Origin: Kibdelosporangium aridum
GTDB lineage: Bacteria; Actinomycetota; Actinomycetes; Mycobacteriales; Pseudonocardiaceae
NCBI RefSeq assembly: GCF_900176515.1
Contig: NZ_FWXV01000005.1
Location: forward strand, 653,234 to 717,233
Length of the DNA stretch: 64,000 bases
Direction: 5' to 3'
Shown: piece by piece, positions 33,904 to 41,911 of the stretch
How the letters are laid out: each line of letters begins with the position of its first letter
How positions within the stretch are numbered: position 1 is the first letter of the stretch
The notes under the pieces: generated by a model
The model's database searches: none
Seen by the model: only the letters and a program-made list of their open reading frames with translations
Told to the model about the DNA's origin: nothing
Position numbers and translations under genes: made by a program

Positions 33904-35429
33904 CGCTGACCCACCACTACGGGATCGTCGGCCTGGAGCGTGCCGTCAACCGACTTCAGTTCCGCGAACCCGTTGGCCACCAGACCAGGCTGTACCTCGA
34001 CGTCCTCAATGGACCCATCGCGCACCACACGGACCCGGACCTTGCCGTCGGACGCGGTGTAGAGGGCGCTGACGGGCACCGCGAGGACCGCGCCTTCGGT
34101 TGACGCGATCGGAATCGACACCCGCACGTTCAGACCGAGCATCGCGCGGGGATCACCGCCTGTCGGCCGGATCCTGATCCGGTGCATCCCGGCCGCTGCG
34201 CCGTCGGTCCCCGGGCGTTCGGCGACGTACGACACCTCACCCGGCACCGGGGCACCGAGGCTTGGTTCGTCCAGTTCCACTTTGCCGCCCGCCTGGACGA
34301 GGCGCTGGTTCGCGGGTGACAGCTCACCGTCGACCTGAGGTTCGCCGCCGATCAACGTCATCAACGCGCCTTCTGGCCGGGCGCCGAGGGCCGCCTTCAC
34401 GCCCTGGACCCGGCGGGGCAGGTCGGGCACGAACACGACCTCGCCCCTGGGCAGCCTGACCCCGTACTCCTTTTCCATGTCCGCCAAGCGGTTCTCGGCG
34501 TCGCGCACCGCGGCCTGCGCTTCGGTGACGGCCTGCTGCTGGCTGCTTGTGTTGGGCGGTCGCGTCAGCTCGGTGAGCGCCGCCTGTGCCGATTCGAGCT
34601 GGGATTCCGCCTGCCGCACCAGGAGGTTCTGTTCGAGGCGGACACGCTCCTTGTCCTCTGGTGGCGCCTTGGCGATCTCGTCCGTACGCCGCTGTTTGGC
34701 CAGTTCCAACTGTCCTGCCGCTTGCTCGACCTGGTCCCTCGCGGCACGCAACGCCGACGGCGCGGGAGGCGCTTTCGCCTGTGCCAACGCGGCATCGGCC
34801 TGTCGCTTGGCTGCCCGGGCGCTGCTGACCTCGCCGCGTGCGGCTTCCACGCGCTCCCGCTCCTCGGGCGTGGGCTGGACCGGTTCGTATCCACTTGCCT
34901 TGTACCACGCGGAGACCGCCTGTGCGGTGGCGTTGTCGTACAGGTCGTCAACAATGCCCGGACTGTGGCCGAGGCGTGCCAGCGCCGCTTCCAGTTGACG
35001 CACGTCAGCGCCACGATGACCGGGACGCAGCGACCGGTACATCGGCAGGTCACCGCGCAGCAGCAGAACCGGGCGTCCGGACACTTCGACGGCCACGCCG
35101 CCCTCGTTCAGTTCCGTTCCTTCGGCCGGGACCCGGCCGGTCACGACAGGGGTGCCCGCCTCGCCCGAACCCGTCGCCGGGCCGATGCCGGAGTCCGCCA
35201 GCACTTCGGTGCTGCTGGACAGCCGTACGTCACCGCGGATGACCACCGTGCTGTTCAGCACCTTCCGCTCCACCGGCGCGGTGATCAACGATGGTTCGGG
35301 AGCCTGCCGAGACCGTGCGACTTCGTCCGGCGAGCGGATCTGGGAACCTGCCGCCATCGCCACGATGGCCACGGTTACCGCCGCCGCCGTGATATAGGTC
35401 AGTGGCCCCACACCTCTGGCCATGGCCAA
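33900..35429 (-). CDS. Membrane-anchored adaptor with peptidoglycan-binding domain (MacA/HlyD-like)
   Basis: This 509-residue protein has one N-terminal membrane helix (ITAAAVTVAIVAMAAGSQI). A peptidoglycan-binding domain lies at about 130-175 (LRPGHRGADVRQLEAALARL). A long coiled coil follows at about 185-310 (EVSSARAAKRQADAALAQAK and DAENRLADMEKEYG). The C-terminal barrel domain is like that of membrane-fusion proteins (MLGLNVRVSIPIASTEGAVL). In Gram-positive cells such adaptors link the ABC pump to the wall. It is the first gene of the three-gene export operon and overlaps the ATPase gene by four bases. Confidence 0.88.
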   Translation of the reverse strand: MAMARGVGPLTYITAAAVTVAIVAMAAGSQIRSPDEVARSRQAPEPSLITAPVERKVLNSTVVIRGDVRLSSSTEVLADSGIGPATGSGEAGTPVVTGRVPAEGTELNEGGVAVEVSGRPVLLLRGDLPMYRSLRPGHRGADVRQLEAALARLGHSPGIVDDLYDNATAQAVSAWYKASGYEPVQPTPEERERVEAARGEVSSARAAKRQADAALAQAKAPPAPSALRAARDQVEQAAGQLELAKQRRTDEIAKAPPEDKERVRLEQNLLVRQAESQLESAQAALTELTRPPNTSSQQQAVTEAQAAVRDAENRLADMEKEYGVRLPRGEVVFVPDLPRRVQGVKAALGARPEGALMTLIGGEPQVDGELSPANQRLVQAGGKVELDEPSLGAPVPGEVSYVAERPGTDGAAAGMHRIRIRPTGGDPRAMLGLNVRVSIPIASTEGAVLAVPVSALYTASDGKVRVRVVRDGSIEDVEVQPGLVANGFAELKSVDGTLQADDPVVVGQR

Positions 35430-35490
35430 CTCTTACCACAGCGTGACGGTGGGTGGTTAGTCCTCGCGCGGGCCAAATGGCTTTGTATGA

Positions 35491-36942
35491 TCAGGTTCTC
35501 GCGAATCGCATCGCGCCGTCATCGATCTTTCCGAAGCGTAGATTCACGACGTCGTGGGCGTAGCTCATCCCGAGTTGCCAGGGTGCCCTGGACCCGGCTT
35601 TCGGGAACTCATGGATCGCGCGCAGCACGTAACCCGCCTGGAAGTCGAGCAACGGCTGCTCGGTCACGGTCGGGTCGTCGTTGGTCGGCACGCACCGGGA
35701 GTAGCCGTGGGCGTCCATATGGCGCAGGAGACGGACCACGTACTCGCTGACCAGGTCGGCCTTCAGCGTCCACGAGGCGTTGGTGTAGCCGATGGTGAAC
35801 ACGAAGTTGGGCACACCGCTGAGCATCATTCCCTTGTACGCCATGGTCTCCGGCAGCTTCACGTCATCGCCGTCGACGATCAGCCGCATGCCGCCGAAGA
35901 CCAGCAGGCGCAGCCCGGTCGCGGTGACCACGATGTCGGCATCCACTGTGGACCCTGACTCGAGGCGGATCCCGGTCGGCGTGAACTCCCGGATGTGACC
36001 GGTCACCACCGAGGCCCGTCCCCGGCGGATCGCGCGGAAGATGTCACCGTCCGGGGCCAGGCACAGTCGCTGGTCCCAGGGCTGGTAACGCGGGGTGAAG
36101 TGGGTGTCGATGTCGTAGTCGCGTGGCAGTTGCCTGGCGGCAGCCTTGCGCAGGAGGGACTTCACCAGACCGGGGCGGCGACGACTGAGCTGGTAGATCA
36201 GGGTGGCCACGGCGACGTTCTTCCATCGGGTGATGGAGTACGCGCGGCGGTTGCCCAGCAGCTCGCGCAGCCTGTTGGCGATCTTGTCCTCACCCGGCAT
36301 CGTAGCGATGTACGAGGGGGAGCGCTGGAGCATGGTTACGTGCTCGGCGTCGGAGGCCATCGCCGGAACAAGCGTCACGGCGGTCGCGCCGCTGCCGATC
36401 ACGACGACCTTCTTGCCCTTGTAGTCCAGGTCCGCGGGCCAGTGCTGCGGATGGACCACCGTGCCGCCGAACTGTGACATCCCGGGGAATTCCGGTGTGT
36501 GGCCGGCTTCGTAGTGGTAGTAGCCCGTGCACAGGTACAGGAACGATGTGGTGAGCTCGACCTGTTTGCCGTCGTGCTCGGCCGTGACCGTCCACTTCGA
36601 CTCCTCAGTGGACCATGACGCCTTGACCACCCGGTGGCTGAACCGGATGTGCCGGTCGATGCCCGCGTCGGCCGCGGTCTGCCTGATGTACTCGAGGATC
36701 GACGGCCCGTCCGCGATGGACTTCGCCTGGGTCCACGGCCGGAAGCGGTAGCCGAGGGTGTGCATGTCGGAGTCCGAGCGCACCCCGGGATACCGGAACA
36801 GGTCCCACGTGCCGCCAATGGCTTCGCGGGCTTCCAGTATCGCGTACGTCCGGCGTGGGAACGCCGAGTGGATGTGGTGCGCCGCACCGATACCGGACAG
36901 GCCGGCACCGATGATCAACACGTCGACATGCTCAGTGGTCAC
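35491..36942 (-). CDS. Flavin-containing (Baeyer-Villiger type) monooxygenase, MymA/EthA-like
   Basis: This 483-residue enzyme has the FAD motif LIIGAGLSGIGAAHHI, the Baeyer-Villiger fingerprint FGGTVVHPQHWP (FxGxxxHxxxWP) and the NADPH motif VVIGSGATAVTLVPAMA. It is closest in pattern to the EthA/MymA group of mycobacteria. It would insert oxygen next to a carbonyl or oxidise S/N atoms with NADPH and O2. The GTG start is preceded by AGGAGG and overlaps the SDR stop (GTGA). It is the last gene of the P450-hydrolase-SDR-monooxygenase operon, a grouping similar to the M. tuberculosis mymA operon. Confidence 0.92.
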   Translation of the reverse strand: MTTEHVDVLIIGAGLSGIGAAHHIHSAFPRRTYAILEAREAIGGTWDLFRYPGVRSDSDMHTLGYRFRPWTQAKSIADGPSILEYIRQTAADAGIDRHIRFSHRVVKASWSTEESKWTVTAEHDGKQVELTTSFLYLCTGYYHYEAGHTPEFPGMSQFGGTVVHPQHWPADLDYKGKKVVVIGSGATAVTLVPAMASDAEHVTMLQRSPSYIATMPGEDKIANRLRELLGNRRAYSITRWKNVAVATLIYQLSRRRPGLVKSLLRKAAARQLPRDYDIDTHFTPRYQPWDQRLCLAPDGDIFRAIRRGRASVVTGHIREFTPTGIRLESGSTVDADIVVTATGLRLLVFGGMRLIVDGDDVKLPETMAYKGMMLSGVPNFVFTIGYTNASWTLKADLVSEYVVRLLRHMDAHGYSRCVPTNDDPTVTEQPLLDFQAGYVLRAIHEFPKAGSRAPWQLGMSYAHDVVNLRFGKIDDGAMRFART

Positions 36943-37787
36943 TCGCAGTCCTCCTGTTGGGCCCGGATCTTGGCCTGGATGCGGGCCAGTAAGGGGAAGT
37001 AGTGCGTCGGCGCGACCCTGGCGAGCAGATCGAACACGTACGCGTCCGGGCCGACCAGGATGCGGGCCTTGCCCCGTTCGACACCGCGGTGGATGATCTG
37101 CGCGGCCTTGTCCGCCGACGTCATGGCGATGTTCTGGAACTGGGCGGCCAGCACTTCTTTTGTCCGGCCACGGCCTTCCGGATCAACCGGGAACCGTCCA
37201 TTGCGGACGATGTTCGTATCGATCCCGCCGGGATGCACGTTGACCGCGCTCACACCGGTGCCGCGGAGTTCCTGGCGCAACGAGTCGGTGAAGCCGCGGA
37301 CGGCGAACTTCGAGGCACAGTAAGCACTCTGCGTCGGCATGCCGAGCAACCCGAACACACTTGAGGTGTTCACGATGACGCCCTCGTCCTGCTCGACGAG
37401 TATCGGCAGGAACGCGCGCGTGCCGTTGACCACGCCGTGGAAATTGATGTTGTGCAGCCAGTCGTCGTCCTCGGGAATGGCGTCGATGACTCGCGACGAT
37501 GTCGCCACCCCCGCGTTGTTGAACACCGCCGCCAACGGAGCCGTCAGCCACTCACGGACTTCCTCGGCGAACCGCCGCTGGTCGGCAGCGTCGCTGACGT
37601 CCATCACCCGCGTGAGCACCGGCCCGGACAGCGAGGCCGCGGTCTTCTCCAGTTCGGTCTCGTTGATGTCGGCGATCGCCACCGGTGAGCCCAACCGGGA
37701 CAGTCGCTGGGCCAAGCTCCGGCCGATACCCGAGGCGGCGCCGGTGATTATCACGGGACGGCCGGTGAGCTTAGGAAGTTGACGCAT
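36939..37787 (-). CDS. Short-chain dehydrogenase/reductase (SadH-like)
   Basis: This classical SDR has 282 residues from the ATG of MRQLPKLTGRPVIITGAASG, which follows a strong AGGAGG; longer frames run back into the hydrolase gene. The cofactor motif is TGAASGIGRSLA. The structural motif is NNAGVA. The catalytic pair is YCASKFAVRGF (YxxxK) with Ser in NTSSVFGLLG. The C-terminal tail (YVFDLLARVAPTHYFPLLAR) is like that of the SadH group. It would oxidise or reduce a hydroxyl made by the P450. It overlaps the hydrolase gene by 17 bases. Confidence 0.92.
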   Translation of the reverse strand: MRQLPKLTGRPVIITGAASGIGRSLAQRLSRLGSPVAIADINETELEKTAASLSGPVLTRVMDVSDAADQRRFAEEVREWLTAPLAAVFNNAGVATSSRVIDAIPEDDDWLHNINFHGVVNGTRAFLPILVEQDEGVIVNTSSVFGLLGMPTQSAYCASKFAVRGFTDSLRQELRGTGVSAVNVHPGGIDTNIVRNGRFPVDPEGRGRTKEVLAAQFQNIAMTSADKAAQIIHRGVERGKARILVGPDAYVFDLLARVAPTHYFPLLARIQAKIRAQQEDCE

Positions 37788-38658
37788 CAGTCCTCCTGCC
37801 GACGTGCTTGTCGATGAGATCAAGCAACACCGGCCAGGCCCCCGTTGGCAAGTCGTGGCCGAGACCTCGCACAGTTTCCAGCCGCGCACCCGTGATCGCC
37901 CGAACCGTCGCAGCGCCACCGGTCGGATTGACCATCCGGTCGCGATCACCGTGAATCACCAGCGTGGGCGCGGTGATCCGGCGCAGCAGCTTCGTCCGGT
38001 CGCCTGAGCGGAAGATCGCCGCGAGCTGCCTGGCCACGCCACTGGGCGACGGATCGCGATCCCAGGCCGCCCCGGCCTGTTCGCGCACCCATGTCTCGTC
38101 GAACGGGAACCCGTGCGACCCGATGTGCCGGAATATCCGGATGGACCGGTCGATCGCTTCCTGCCGTGTTCGTCCGGGTGTGCCTGCCATCAGCAGCCAT
38201 GTGGACAGTGCGGGGCGGCCGACGCGGCGGGCGCCGGTCGTGGACATGATCGAGACGAGAGTGCGGACGCGTTGTGGGTTCAGGGCAGCCACGGTCTGCG
38301 CGATCATGCCGCCCATCGACACTCCGACGAGGTGCGCCGATTCGTAGCCGAGCGCATCGAGCAAGCCGACGGTGTCTGTGGCCATGTCGGTGAGGTCGTA
38401 CTGCTGCGCGGGCCAGCGGCGCATAACGGTCGCGATCGGACTGGACGGCCGGAACCGCATGTGCGTCGATTCGCCGACGTCACGGTTGTCGAACCGGGTG
38501 ACGCGATAGCCACGGTCGGCCAGTTGTTCGCAGAACACCGTCGGCCAGCTGTGCAGTTGCATGCCAAGCCCGGCTATCAACACCAACGGCTCGGCGGACT
38601 CGTCGCCGAACTGTTCGTAGGCAAGGGAAATTCCGCGTCCGACGTCCACTGTGTTCAC
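37771..38658 (-). CDS. Alpha/beta hydrolase (LipR-like position in mymA-type operon)
   Basis: This 295-residue hydrolase has the oxyanion strand PLVLIAGLGMQLHSW, the nucleophile elbow GVSMGGMIAQ, an acid residue in HGDRDRMVNP and the catalytic His in GLGHDLPTGAW. Proteins of this subgroup are lactone/ester hydrolases, which fits a Baeyer-Villiger product. The GTG start shares GTGA with the P450 stop, indicating translational coupling. It acts in the cytoplasm. Substrate unknown. Confidence 0.92.
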   Translation of the reverse strand: MNTVDVGRGISLAYEQFGDESAEPLVLIAGLGMQLHSWPTVFCEQLADRGYRVTRFDNRDVGESTHMRFRPSSPIATVMRRWPAQQYDLTDMATDTVGLLDALGYESAHLVGVSMGGMIAQTVAALNPQRVRTLVSIMSTTGARRVGRPALSTWLLMAGTPGRTRQEAIDRSIRIFRHIGSHGFPFDETWVREQAGAAWDRDPSPSGVARQLAAIFRSGDRTKLLRRITAPTLVIHGDRDRMVNPTGGAATVRAITGARLETVRGLGHDLPTGAWPVLLDLIDKHVGRRTDASTS

Positions 38659-39974
38659 GGCTGGGCTCCCGCGGTGCTGGTCTGGACCGGTGACTGGGAT
38701 GACGTGACCCGGCGGCGCACGATCGCGAGGCCGCCTTGTTCCGGAGCGTTGGCCACGCCGCGGGAGTGCCAGCGCTCGCCCGGCTCCGCGGTGGGCAGCA
38801 CCGTGAAATCACGCAGCATGGTGCGCAGCACGACGTTCATCTCCATGTTCGCGAACGCGGCACCGAGGCAGCGCCTGGTGCCGCCGCCGAACGGGATCCA
38901 TTGGTAGAAGTCGGGTTTCTTGTCCAGGAAGCGGTTCGGGTCAAAGGTGCGCGGGTTCGGGAACACGGCCGGGTTGACGTGGATCAGCGCGATGCTCACG
39001 ATGATCGTGTATCCCTTGGGCAGCGTCCACGGGCCCAATCGCATGCTGTCGGCCTTGACTTGGCGGCCGACCAGGTCGATGACCGGGCGGATCCGCTGTA
39101 CTTCCAGGATTGTCGCTTCACGCAGCGCTTTTTCGCCCGCGTCCACTTCCGCGACCAGGTCATTCAGGACCGATGGGTGACGGCGAAGGCGCTCGACTGC
39201 CCACGCCAGCGTCGTCGCCGTGGTCTCATGCCCGGCAGCCAGCAGCGTGAGCAGTTGGTCGGCGACGTCGCTGTGGCTCATCGGCGAGCCGTCGTCGTAG
39301 CGGCTCTGCAGCATCATCGCCAGGACGTCGTCGCGTCCGTCGAGGTCGTCCGCCTTGGCGATCAGCCGCTCGATGATCGCGTCGTACTCGCGGCGCATGG
39401 CCCAGAACTTGCGCCAGGGGCCCCACTTTCCTTGGGGGAAGGGCATGACGGCCAACTTGGAGCCGAGGGCGACCAGTTTGGGCAGCAGTTCGCGCAGTTC
39501 GTCGAACTCGGCACCCTCGGCGCCGAACACCGCGCGCAGGATGGCGTTGAGGGTGATCCGCATCATCGACGGCAGCACCGGGAACGGCTGGTTCTCCGGC
39601 CAGGATGCCAGTTCGCGGACAGTCTCCTCTTCGATGATCTTCTCGTATGCGACCAGACGGCGGCCGTGGAACGGCGGAACCAGCAGCTTGCGCTGCTTCT
39701 GGTGGTTCTCCCCGCGCAGCGCGAACATCGAGCCGGGCCCGAGCACCCGGCCAAGGTCACGGTCGATGTTGTCCAGCACGTCGGTGCCGGTCGTGAAGAC
39801 CTGTTTGATCTGGGCGGGATCGCTGATCACCACGGCCCGGCCGAAGATCGGCACGTTGATGGCGAACGCGTCGCCGTAGCGCTCACGCAGCCGCCGCATC
39901 CCGCGCTGCGGCTTGGTCCACGCGTAGAGGCCTTGGACGATGCGCGGAGCGGTGGGGCCTGGAGGGAGCGTCAT
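38655..39974 (-). CDS. Cytochrome P450
   Basis: This P450 has 439 residues from the ATG of MTLPPGPTAPRIVQGLYAW, which is preceded by GGAAGGAA; the longer frame runs into the operator region. The I-helix reads LLAAGHETTATTLAWAVE. The K-helix ExxR is in ILEVQRIRPV. The haem-binding loop is IPFGGGTRRCLGAAFANMEM with the cysteine ligand. No membrane anchor is present. It resembles bacterial P450s that act on long hydrophobic molecules. It is the first gene of a four-gene operon and is transcribed away from a TetR gene across two operators. No ferredoxin gene is linked. Confidence 0.95.
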   Translation of the reverse strand: MTLPPGPTAPRIVQGLYAWTKPQRGMRRLRERYGDAFAINVPIFGRAVVISDPAQIKQVFTTGTDVLDNIDRDLGRVLGPGSMFALRGENHQKQRKLLVPPFHGRRLVAYEKIIEEETVRELASWPENQPFPVLPSMMRITLNAILRAVFGAEGAEFDELRELLPKLVALGSKLAVMPFPQGKWGPWRKFWAMRREYDAIIERLIAKADDLDGRDDVLAMMLQSRYDDGSPMSHSDVADQLLTLLAAGHETTATTLAWAVERLRRHPSVLNDLVAEVDAGEKALREATILEVQRIRPVIDLVGRQVKADSMRLGPWTLPKGYTIIVSIALIHVNPAVFPNPRTFDPNRFLDKKPDFYQWIPFGGGTRRCLGAAFANMEMNVVLRTMLRDFTVLPTAEPGERWHSRGVANAPEQGGLAIVRRRVTSSQSPVQTSTAGAQP

Positions 39975-39992
39975 CGGTTTCCTTCCCGCCGT

Positions 39993-40032
39993 GGTACATG
40001 CGCGTACCGCTCCGACGGTACGGGCATGTACC
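39993..40032. promoter_or_regulatory. Paired operators GGTAC-N6-GTACC in divergent TetR/P450 promoter
   Basis: GGTACATGCGCGTACC (39993-40008) and GGTACGGGCATGTACC (40017-40032) each have inverted GGTAC/GTACC ends, and together they form a larger inverted repeat with 16 of 17 arm bases matching. Centres are 24 bases apart. The site lies 18 bases from the P450 start and 20 from the TetR start, so one repressor could control both directions. Confidence 0.85.
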
Positions 40033-40052
40033 ATCCGGTTTCAAGAGATATC

Positions 40053-40646
40053 GTGATAGGTGTGACGACTGTTGAAGACACCTTCCGGCAACGCCTGCTC
40101 GACGGCCTTGCCGCCGCGATAGTGCAGGACGGCTACCGCGCCACGACAGTCGCCGACATCGTGCGCAGGGCCCGGACGTCGCGGCGGACCTTCTACGAGC
40201 ACTTCACCAGCAAAGAAGAGTGCTTCGCGGCGTTGCTGACCGAGGCGAACGCCGAGATGATCCGGTACATCACGGCCGCGGTGGACCCCAAAGCGCCATG
40301 GCAGAGCCAGATCAGGCAGGCCGTCGAGGCGTGGATCGCGTGCGCGGAATCGACGCCGGCGATCATGGTCAGCTGGATCCGGGACCTGCCGTCACTGGGT
40401 TCGGCGTCCCGCCAGTTGCAGCGCGGCATGATGGACGCGTTCATCGACATGGTGCAGTCCCTGATGGACACCGAGGAACTGCGTGCCGCGGGAGTCCGTC
40501 CGCTGTCCCGCCAGGAGGCGATCATCCTGCTCGGCGGGCTGCGCGAGCTGATCGCGACGACCGTCGAGGACGGCGGCCGCCCGTCGGACATCTCGGAGGT
40601 CGCGGTTCGTTCGACTTTGGCCCTGCTTGGCCCGGCAAGCAGCTAA
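40053..40646 (+). CDS. TetR-family repressor of the P450 operon
   Basis: This protein has about 197 residues from the GTG at 40053; a second GTG at 40062 (VTTVEDTFRQRLLDGL) is equally possible. The helix-turn-helix is TTVADIVRRARTSRRTFYEHF. The C-terminal domain contains PAIMVSWIRDLPSLG. The gene is divergent from the P450 operon, with two GGTAC-N6-GTACC operators in the 78-base gap. The placement mirrors many TetR regulators of oxidative catabolic operons. The inducer is unknown. A membrane-anchored protein gene follows 12 bases after the stop. Confidence 0.9.
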   Translation: MIGVTTVEDTFRQRLLDGLAAAIVQDGYRATTVADIVRRARTSRRTFYEHFTSKEECFAALLTEANAEMIRYITAAVDPKAPWQSQIRQAVEAWIACAESTPAIMVSWIRDLPSLGSASRQLQRGMMDAFIDMVQSLMDTEELRAAGVRPLSRQEAIILLGGLRELIATTVEDGGRPSDISEVAVRSTLALLGPASS

Positions 40647-40658
40647 GGTGCCGGGGAT

Positions 40659-41264
40659 ATGGAGAAGACGCCATCTCCGGCCCGCCGGCGGCTGCTGATT
40701 TCGCTTGCCGCGGTGATTGTCGTGGTGGGTGCGGTGCTTGCGCTGAACCTGGCTTCATCTGACGACGTCAGTCCAACGGCCGCACCGCCCTCGACGGCCG
40801 TGCTCCACGGTGGCGGCAGCGCGGTGGCCAGCGTGTACGCGTGCGCGGTATCAAGCACGGACGCGGACAAGATCTGCGAACGCCAGGCCAAGGACCACGC
40901 GCGCAGGACCCAGTTGACTCCACAGCAGCGGGCGGAAATCGCGGACAAGTCCGTCGAAGTGCGGTCTTTGATCCCGCCTTTGCCGTCACGGGAGCCGACG
41001 TGCCCGACTCCGGGCGGCCCGTGCCGGATGAACACCGGCCCGGTCGATGCTGAGTACGTCGCCAAGGCGTGGTCCGCGGTTTTCCGCGCTGGCTATGAGG
41101 ATGCGGTGATCCGCCTCGCCCGCGCAGATGATCCGGCCCCTGCGGAAACGATGGTCTACGGGATATCGGTCGGTCCTGGCTGCGTGATCGGCTACGTCAG
41201 CACTAGCGGCGGCAGTAGCAACGTTGCCGGAGTGTTGCCCGAGGGCGGTTGCCTCACACCGTAG
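40659..41264 (+). CDS. Membrane-anchored extracellular protein, unknown function
   Basis: This 201-residue protein has a short basic N-terminus (SPARRRLLISL), one hydrophobic helix (AAVIVVVGAVLALNLA) and an extracellular domain of about 165 residues with five to six Cys (YACAVSS, KICERQA, PTCPTP, GPCRMN, GPGCVIGY, GGCLTP). Disulfides are likely. No family recognised. It begins 12 bases after the TetR stop behind GGGG, so it may share the TetR transcript. Confidence 0.75.
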   Translation: MEKTPSPARRRLLISLAAVIVVVGAVLALNLASSDDVSPTAAPPSTAVLHGGGSAVASVYACAVSSTDADKICERQAKDHARRTQLTPQQRAEIADKSVEVRSLIPPLPSREPTCPTPGGPCRMNTGPVDAEYVAKAWSAVFRAGYEDAVIRLARADDPAPAETMVYGISVGPGCVIGYVSTSGGSSNVAGVLPEGGCLTP

Positions 41265-41309
41265 AAGAGCGCTTTCTCCTAGGTAAGCATCGGAGCGAGC
41301 CGGTTAGCT

Positions 41310-41864
41310 GTGGCCATGACGATGCCAACGCTTCCGATCAGGCTCGGCCAGCGCCCGAAAACCGGACCTGAGGTGCCGCACGTGCAACTCACACAGCTTG
41401 GGCCGCAGGCGATCCGCGACGAACTGACGCAGTGGATGTCCGGCCGCTTTCCCGCGACAGTGACCGGACCGAGCGAGATCTCCGATCCAGCGAAGATGCG
41501 GCCGTGGATCGCCGCCACGTTCCCGGACGCGCCCGTCGCTGAGGACATTCCCGTTGAGAAAGCGACAGCGTTGTTCCTGGACGGTGTCCATCCGGCACCG
41601 GGTGCAGTGTTGTTGCCGCCCAGCTTGACCTTGGAGTTCGCCCACATCCACCCGGACGGGAGCCTGCACGTGGCGCTGTCCGCCGAGGACCGGCACGAGG
41701 TGCTCGACAAGGGCTGGGGCGAACCACATCCGTTGTTCTCGCCGCAGGTGAACGTGGTCATGGTCTACAGTCCCCGCACCTCGGAAGAACTTCACGTCGT
41801 GCAGACCGTCCTCGAAGCGTCCTACCGATACGCGGTGGCCGAACCCGTTGCGATTCGCGCGTGA
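41310..41864 (+). CDS. Luciferase-domain (DUF5519) protein
   Basis: This 184-residue protein starts at the GTG at 41310 or at an ATG two codons later; no strong ribosome-binding site was seen. The C-terminal half carries LEFAHIHPDGSLHVALS and LDKGWGEPHPLF, the conserved blocks of the luciferase-domain/DUF5519 family. The name comes from weak similarity; it is not a light-producing enzyme as far as known. The His-rich block suggests metal or phosphate-ester chemistry, but that is speculation. It stands alone between the TetR pair and the Nramp gene. Confidence 0.75.
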   Translation: MAMTMPTLPIRLGQRPKTGPEVPHVQLTQLGPQAIRDELTQWMSGRFPATVTGPSEISDPAKMRPWIAATFPDAPVAEDIPVEKATALFLDGVHPAPGAVLLPPSLTLEFAHIHPDGSLHVALSAEDRHEVLDKGWGEPHPLFSPQVNVVMVYSPRTSEELHVVQTVLEASYRYAVAEPVAIRA

Positions 41865-41911
41865 CCTTGCTTCCCTGATAGTTCCCAACGAGGACTGATC
41901 GGGGTGGGGCA

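Noticed and set aside
35430..35490. Possible small gene between adaptor and monooxygenase genes
   Set aside because: Only 61 bases with no coding frame; probably the adaptor operon's promoter region and the monooxygenase gene's 3' end.
38736..40061. Long plus-strand frame leading into the TetR gene
   Set aside because: The part before 40053 is antisense to the P450 gene and crosses the operator region; only the last ~197 codons form a TetR protein.
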